Below are positions 58,084 to 64,000 of a stretch of DNA of 64,000 nucleotides, in pieces (positions within the stretch are counted from its first letter, which is position 1; each line of letters starts with the position of its first letter). Location of the stretch: NCBI RefSeq assembly GCF_022539505.1, contig NC_061510.1:280362715-280426714 (forward strand), given 5' to 3'. The DNA is from Lolium rigidum (taxonomy: Eukaryota; Streptophyta; Magnoliopsida; Poales; Poaceae). Position numbers and translations under genes: made by a program. Below the pieces are notes generated by a model. It was not told the DNA's origin. It ran no database searches and saw nothing but the letters and a program-made list of their open reading frames with translations.

Positions 58084-59339
58084 TGAAAGAACATCTCTCA
58101 CATTATGTTTTGTGTGTTTGATGTCAATATATGTGATACACTAATGTTTGATTAAGTGGTACAGGGATTACATAGATAATTATTCATGTGTGTTGGATTT
58201 GATCGTCTCGTCAAAAAGTCATCGAAAAAGTTTGGCCGGGCCGGATAATCCGGGCCGGATATTGTTGAAATATCCGGCCCCCTGATTTTGGCTAAGTCTC
58301 TCGAGGTATTGTTGCGCAGTATGGGGGCCGGACTTTTGCCCGGATAATGTCCCGGTATTGTACCAGGGCCGGATTATCCGGGCCGGATATTTTGGAAATA
58401 TCCGCCCCCCCCCGATTTTGGCTAAGGACTGGAAGAAAAGCTTCTCTGATATAGGGCCGGACTTTTGGCCGGATTTTGTCACAGTTTTGTTCCGAAGACC
58501 GGATTATCGGGGGGGGGGGGTGGATTATCCGGCTCTTACTTAGGCCGGATTATCCGGCCCCCGAAGCGACAACGGCTCAATTTTGAGAGGGGGTATAAAT
58601 ACCCCCTTCTTCTACCTTGGTTGTTTGCTCAATCATTACACAAGAAATCTGCCAAGCCACCTCCATTAGAGCCACCTCAAGAAAGTCAAGATTTGCAAGA
58701 TCTCCTTCCTCCCCCAACCAAAGCTCTTGATCTTTGGAGATTCGAAGGAGAAGACACCGATCTACATCCTCACCGAAGCGTTCTTCATTTCCCCCTCTCT
58801 TGTTTGAGGGATCTCATGCTAGTGTTCCTATTTGGTTCCCTAGTTGATTTGTTGTTGATGTGTTGTTGTTGATTGTTGTATTGTTACAGATTTGGGAGCC
58901 TCCAATTTGGTTGTGGATGTGTGCCCCAAGAACTTTGTAAAGGCCCGGTTTCCACCTCGAGGAAATCCCTTAGTGGAAGTGGGCTAGGCCTTCGTGGCGT
59001 TGCTCACAGGAGATCTGAGTGAAGCCTTCGTGGCTGTTGGTTTGGCTTGCGTAGCAACCACACTCCTCCAAACGTAGACGTACCTTCTTGCAAAGGAAGG
59101 GAACTACGGGAATCATCTCCGTGTCATCGCGTGCTCCACTCTCGGTTACCTCTATCCCACTCTATCTACTATTGCGTAGCTATACCTTGCTTAGTTGATA
59201 TCCTTCTCATATAGGTAAATTCACTTAGTTGCATATCTAGAGAATTTACCTTTCGTGTCAAGCCTAAATTGAAAAAGAACTAAAAATTGGTTAGCACCTA
59301 TTCAACCCCCCCCTCTAGGTGCGGCATACGATCCTTTCA
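58084..59339 (+). repeat. Sirevirus 5' LTR (1256 bp)
   Basis: It begins TGAAAG and ends CTTTCA. U3 carries tandem repeats (58238-58560). The TATA box at 58594-58601 sits inside an 18-bp perfect palindrome GGGGGTATAAATACCCCC (58589-58606), so transcription should start near 58625. Confidence 0.92.
58238..58560 (+). repeat. U3 tandem repeats with CCGGATNATCCGG palindromes
   Basis: Unit 1 (58238-58365, 128 bp) and unit 2 (58366-58497, about 132 bp) share gggccggat.atccgggccgg, aaatatccg, cccc.gattttggctaag and ggccggacttttg. A shorter third part follows to 58560. Each contains CCGGATAATCCGG or CCGGATTATCCGG. The repeats sit directly upstream of the TATA box, as enhancer-like U3 repeats do. Confidence 0.85.
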
Positions 59340-59341
59340 AT

Positions 59342-59354
59342 TGGTATCAGAGCC
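59342..59354 (+). other. primer binding site, tRNA-Met
   Basis: TGGTATCAGAGCC two bases after the LTR is the complement of the plant initiator tRNA-Met 3' end. Confidence 0.95.
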
Positions 59355-59388
59355 TCGGCTCTTATTTCGGGCTTAACCGCCTAAGAGT

Positions 59389-62131
59389 ATGCCGGACGAG
59401 GAGCCCTCGGTAGGGGCCGCCAAGTCGGTCTCCGTGGAAGACTTCAATTCATTGAAGTCCTCCATGGAAGCCCAAATGGAAAGCATGAAAAAGATGATTG
59501 CCGAGCTTTTGGCTCCGGCCCTTCCCAAGGTTCCTAGTGTAGAGGTAAAAGACACGGGTGCGTTAGATGATGGAGAGGCTTCGGACTTACCCTCATCTAC
59601 CAAACCCGTGGAAGGTGATAACTTAAACACTATCAAATCTACCAGTGCATCTCCTAGGGGAACTAGTGGAGGTGAAAGCTACAATCGAGTAGCTCCACCT
59701 TTCCTATCTCCCGATATACCGGTTCCCCATCCCCATTTAAACATTCGGGGCGACCCACCTAAGTTTTCCGTTGATAATTTCGATACTTGGCAATTTGAGT
59801 TCCGCTCTCATGTTTGTAGTGCCTCCAATGAACTATGGAGAATCATCTTGGAGGGCTTCAAGCCATACAACCCCGACAAGTTGACTAGAAGAGAAGCAAT
59901 TGATAGTCAACTCAACAACACCGCCCTTCACATGATTCAAACTAGTGTGGGGACACCGGAATTGCATCGTGTCCGGAACTACACCACCGCCAAGGAAGCT
60001 TGGGACGGCTTGGCCGCTAGTTGCATTGGAAGTGAGAGCACAAGGAGGAACAAGTATAATGCTCTTAAGAATAAAGCCGAAGGATTCATGAGGCTACCTG
60101 GATGAAGATCATGAACTCATGTATGGAAGACTTGTCACGGTTGCCGATGCCTTCCGGCTTATTGGTGCCACCCACATCAATGACTCTTGGATCAAGGAGA
60201 AGTACATTGAATGCATGATGCCATTTGCTCCCATTGATGTCAAGACTCTTGTGGGAAGGGAATGCTATTCCTCTCTCACCTCTCAACAAGTCGTGCACGA
60301 GATGCAAGCTCTCAAGGTGCTTGAGGAAACCTCTCATGATTCTCGCAATCGTGCTCTTGGGATGGCAAAAGGTGCCAACCTTGCCTTGGTGGTCAACTCC
60401 GGTGAAGAAGTGATTCCTCAAGAATCTTATAGGGCATCGTGGAGTATGTCCTATCCGGAAGATTTGCAATGCCACTACCATGATCACATGGCCTTCCATG
60501 CAAAATCCTTTTGGGTTGATCCCTCCAAGGCCAAGGAAGACAACATCAAGAGGAACAACAAAAGTGGTTTCACTAGCTTTGGTCCAAAGACAAGATCTTG
60601 CTACAATTGTGATGACAAGCGCCACTTCATTGCCGAATGCCCCTATGAAAATAGAGAGCTTCATAATGGGAGGCTCATTCCCAAGGACAAGAGCAAGGAC
60701 ACAAAGGGCAAGTATTCAAAAGCCCCCAACAAGAAGTTCTACAACAACAAGACCAAGAAGGGCAAGAGGCCCTCAAGAGTTGTGCTAGTAACAAGGGAAG
60801 AATATTCATCCGATGAAGTTGAAAGTTCTAGTGGTGATGAAGATGAAGAAAGCTCAAAGGAATTGGCCGCCATCGTCACCACCAACATACCCTCTTCATC
60901 TCTCTTTGAATCTCCCAATGAGAACCCTCCTATCAAGAATGCACATTGCTTCATGGCAAGGTCCTCCTTGGACACATCTATCGTGCTATCAACTCAAGAA
61001 GAGTATACCTCCGGAGATGATGATGTTGATGATGAAGAAGATGCATCCTCCAATGGATTGGTCGCTCTTGCCTCCCTCTCCACTAACTCTTCATCACCAA
61101 GTGAATCCCCCAATGAGGTCATCCTTGTGGAGGAAGAAAGTTGCCTCATGGCTAAATCCTCCGAGGTATCATCTCCTAACCCCTCTATTCCTAACATATC
61201 TAGTGAACTAGGGGTTGATGATGCTAGTCTAAAAGTGAAACAAGAAATGCTAGATTTTGATGATTTCATTCTCAACCTACAAGGTAACACTAAAAAGCAT
61301 GTTTCAAACCTCATGATTCGTTTAGCTCAACAAAGTGATATGCTTGAGAAAAAGGGTCAAATAGAGAGAGAAGACTCTCTCGAAATCCATGCTCTTAAAA
61401 ATGCTCTTGAGGAATGTCAAGAAACCATAGCTTCTCTTGAAGAGAGGTTAGAAAATATTGAAGAGCCTCAAGATAAAATTAACAAGCTCACTAAAGCTAG
61501 AGATCTTGCTAGGGCTAAGAATAAAGTGTTTACAAAGGAAAAGGCCCAATTTGGGGTTGATCATGAGAAACTTGTGAAGGATCTAGATGAACTAGACAAA
61601 GCTCACAAAGCTTTGAAGAGTGAATACACTCTCCTATCCAAGTTGTTTGAGAAACTTCAAATTAGGCTTGCTACATATGATGTGCCTAGTTCATCTACTC
61701 CTCTATGTGATCATGCAAATATTGTTGAGGAAAATGCTAGGTTGAAGGATGAACTTGCTAAGGCCTCCTCTCCCCAAAGTAACCTTTCTTTGGATGATCT
61801 TTTGAGTAAGCAAAGATCAAACAATGGGAAGGAGGGCCTTGGTTTTAATGCCAAGGCAAAGAAGGCAAACAAGCAAAAGGCCAAGCCCGCACAAGAAAAG
61901 AAGAAAGACGTCACTAATGGTGAAGCCTCCAAGGGCAAAACCATGAATGATGATGATGCGGGAATTGCTAACCCTCACTATGTTTTATTTAAAGATTATT
62001 ATGGTGATGTTTATGCTAAATATGTTGGCCCATATGATGGTTATGTTGCTTGGTCTATTTGGGTTCCAAAGACCCTTGTTGCTAACAAAAGAGGACCCAT
62101 TGCGAAATGGGTACCTAAATCCAAGAATTGA
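59389..62131 (+). pseudogene. Sirevirus gag, one frameshift
   Basis: The ATG at 59389 opens MPDEEPSVGAAKSVSVEDFN. The capsid-like gag domain spans about residues 100-330 (PKFSVDNFDTWQFEFRSHV, WDGLAASCIGSE). The frame breaks at about 60100 (MRLPG, stop) and resumes at 60119 after a one-base shift. A CCHC knuckle CYNCDDKRHFIAEC lies at about 60598-60640, followed by a Lys-rich segment and two Ser/Asp/Glu-rich repeats ending in CFMAR or CLMAK. A coiled coil (about 61300-61720), DDLLSKQRSNNGKEGLGF and YYGDVYAKYVG come next. The stop is TGA at 62129-62131 after WVPKSKN. Gag forms the virus-like particle. Apart from the single shift the gene looks well preserved. Confidence 0.85.
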
Positions 62132-62141
62132 TCTCATGTAG

Positions 62142-64000
62142 GACTATGCCGCCGGAGGTTCAAAATGGGTACTTGATAGTGGATGTACAAGTCATATGAC
62201 CGGCGGCAAGAACCTCGTCAAGGAGTTGAGGCCTAACATTAATGATATCACCGTCTCCTTTGGCGATAATTCTACATCCGAGGTATTGGGTTTTGGCAAG
62301 GTTGTGGTTGCACACAACATTACTCTTGTGGATGTCATGCTTGTCAAAACCCTTGGTTACAATTTGCTTTCCGTTTCCGCCCTTGGCAAGATGGGTTTCG
62401 CCGTCTTTATTGATAATGATATTGTGGTCCTCTTGTGGAGCAAGACTCTAAAAGTCGCATTCGTTGGGTATCGCGAACACAACTTGTATGTGGTGGACTT
62501 TTCGGGGACCACCACGACAAGTGCGATGTGCCTATTCGGAAAGGCGGACGTGGGTTGGTTGTGGCATCGCCGCCTAGCCCATGTCAACATGAGAACTTTG
62601 CAAAGTCTTCACAAGGGGAACCATATTGTGGGACTAATGGAAAATGTGTCTTTTGCCAAAGATCGTGTTTGTAGGGCTTGTGTTGAAGGCAAAATGCATG
62701 ACTCTCCGCATCCAAGCAAGACCATTATCTCTTCCAAGAGGATCTTGGAGCTCCTTCATGTGGATCTCTTTGGTCCCGTTACTCATGCAAGTCTTGGTGC
62801 GAAGAAACATTGCTTGGTGATTGTCGATGACTACTCAAGATACACTTGGGTCTACTTTCTCAAGACGAAAGATGAGACTCAACAAATATTCATTGACTTT
62901 GCTACCAAGGTGCAACGCCAACACAACCTCCTCATTATGGCAATAAGAAGTGACAACGGCTCCGAGTTCAAGAACTATACACTCAATTATTTTCTTAGTG
63001 ATGAGGGGATTCGTCATCAATATTCTGCTGCTTACACCCCTCAACAAAATGGTGTTGCGGAGAGGAAGAACCGGACTCTTATGGATATGGCAAGGTCTAT
63101 GATGGCGGAGTATAAATCCCGCTATAACTTTTGGGCCGAAGCCATCTCCACCGCTTGTCACTCCTCCAACCGGCTATATCTCCGCAAGGGCTTGAACAAG
63201 ACTCCATATGAAATACTCACCGGGAACAAGCCTAATATCTCATACTTCAAGGTGTTCGGGTGTAAGTGTTTCTACAAAATCAAAGGAGTTCGTTTATCTA
63301 AATTCGCTCCTAAAGCTTTGGAGGGTATATTTGTTGGTTACGGTGCCGAATCTCACACTTATAGAATCTTTGATGTATCCTCCGGGATTATCATTGAATC
63401 TTGTAGTGTGAAGTTCGAAGAAAATGATGGCTCCCAAGTGGGGCAAGTTGATGTTTGTGCAGGTGATGAAATACCTCAAGATGCCATAGTAAGAATGGGT
63501 GTGGGATTTTTCCGCCCCATTGAGGGACGCGGTGTGGCGTCTCGGGAAGAACTATGCTCTACCACGGTGGAGCCCTCATCTTCTCAACATCAACAAACCT
63601 TACCTAGTGAAGCAAATGATGCACCAACCCAAGAACAAGAACAAGACTCTCCCTCTTATGTGCAAGATCAAGGACAAGATCAAGGTCAAGATCAAGGTCA
63701 AGATCAACCAATCACTCATAATGGCTCCAATGAGGATCCAATCAACTCTTGCCCTTCTCCGAACATTGTTCAAGATCAAGCACATGAGATTGAGCAACCC
63801 CAAGCAATTGAGGAAGCTCAAGTTCAAGGTCAAGACGGGGACCCAAATGATCAAGTTGATCAAGTGACACCTCCAAGGCCTAGAAAGACCAAGGAGGAGA
63901 TCGAGGCCCGTCGTCTAGCAAGAAGAGAAAGGAACCTCGAGCTTCGTGGACACACTCATGACAAGGTTCTTGGTGATGTAAGGGCAAAGGTTTCCACAAG
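62142..64000 (+). CDS. Sirevirus pol: protease and integrase (continues past the window)
   Basis: The frame opens immediately after a TAG (62139-62141) and I see no stop to the window edge, about 619 codons. Protease: WVLDSGCTSHMTGG near 62163-62204. Pre-integrase HHCC: HRRLAHVN...CRACVEGK (62564-62695). Integrase triad: Asp in LHVDLFGP (about 62758), Asp in IRSDNGSEF (about 62948), Glu in PQQNGVAERKN (about 63060). The integrase C-terminal KVFGCKCFYKIKG and EGIFVGYGAESHTYR follow. The linker contains a QDQG repeat (about 63655-63705) and RRLARRERNLELRGHTHDKVL. RT and RNase H would follow outside the window. Pol is in a different frame from gag. Confidence 0.9.
63652..63707 (+). repeat. 12-bp minisatellite encoding (QDQG)n
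   Basis: About four tandem copies of caagatcaaggt lie in the integrase-RT linker of the plus-strand Sirevirus. Confidence 0.85.

Larger units (their letters stand above)
58084..64000 (+). mobile_element. Sirevirus (Maximus-lineage Copia), plus strand, cut by the window edge
   Basis: 5' LTR 58084-59339, tRNA-Met primer site at 59342, gag, protease and integrase in order, running off the window before RT. The LTR ends with a C run and tctaggt. The gag carries a CCHC knuckle and a long coiled coil, and pol starts in a different frame after a stop. These are Sirevirus traits shared with the minus-strand copy. The five bases before it are ggccc; the other duplication lies outside the window. Confidence 0.93.

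Overview
The window is nuclear DNA from a grass, most likely a large-genome Pooideae species (Triticeae such as wheat, barley, rye or Aegilops, or a close relative). This rests on spliceosomal introns in the one complete gene, GC-rich grass-type 5' coding sequence in the other, tRNA-Met and tRNA-Asp primed LTR retrotransposons, Sirevirus (Maximus-lineage) Copia elements, very large LTR-like elements without coding capacity, and dense nested insertions with readable target-site duplications (TSDs). Only two host genes are visible. At the left edge (minus strand, cut by the window) is the 5' end of a Shewanella-like protein phosphatase. At 4.7-6.8 kb (plus strand) is a complete five-exon acireductone dioxygenase of the methionine salvage cycle. 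Almost everything else is transposable element.

Layout: 1-540, phosphatase 5' end and promoter. 1439-3060, a short hAT-type MITE (8-bp TSD) split by a solo LTR (5-bp TSD). 4.6-7.1 kb, the dioxygenase gene. 7779-8130, a probable MITE. 8517-13933, a complete Copia element with nearly identical 128-bp LTRs, inserted into a degraded minus-strand LINE-type reverse-transcriptase tail. 14.7-20.9 kb, fragments of large LTRs, a minus-strand relative of the first solo LTR, and a 100-N assembly gap at 20211-20310.

20921 to about 49980 is one minus-strand Sirevirus (3' LTR, an extra 3' reading frame, RNase H, RT, integrase, protease, gag). It lacks its 5' LTR and gag start and has been split twice. The first split is a large LTR-like element (22936-35867, TSD aacca), which itself carries a gag/protease-only Gypsy-type element (25731-33880, TSD gtagt). 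The second is a non-autonomous Gypsy element (39840-46171, TSD aaatc) carrying an antisense acidic reading frame. About 49985-57000 is GC-rich LTR-like DNA built of several tandem repeat families, interrupted by a second copy of the large LTR-like element (51165-55599). 57172-58083 is a long imperfect inverted repeat. 58084 to the right edge is a plus-strand Sirevirus with its 5' LTR, gag, protease and integrase.

The retroelements form an insertion history. Removing each insert with one TSD copy restores an older reading frame or repeat, most clearly for the Sirevirus 3' reading frame (cut at 22935/35868), its gag-pol polyprotein (cut at 39839/46172) and the LINE tail. The features most worth a second look are that 3' reading frame, whose family I recognise only loosely; the antisense Ser/acidic reading frame with its own TATA-like sequence and start context; an array of GCCGAT/ATCGGC hairpins in the same Gypsy element; the gag-pol junction shared by the two Sireviruses; and repeated palindromes in Sirevirus U3 regions.

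Many retroelement reading frames are broken by single-base indels, some in homopolymers, so some breaks may be assembly errors. All identifications come from reading motifs by eye; no alignment or database search was run.
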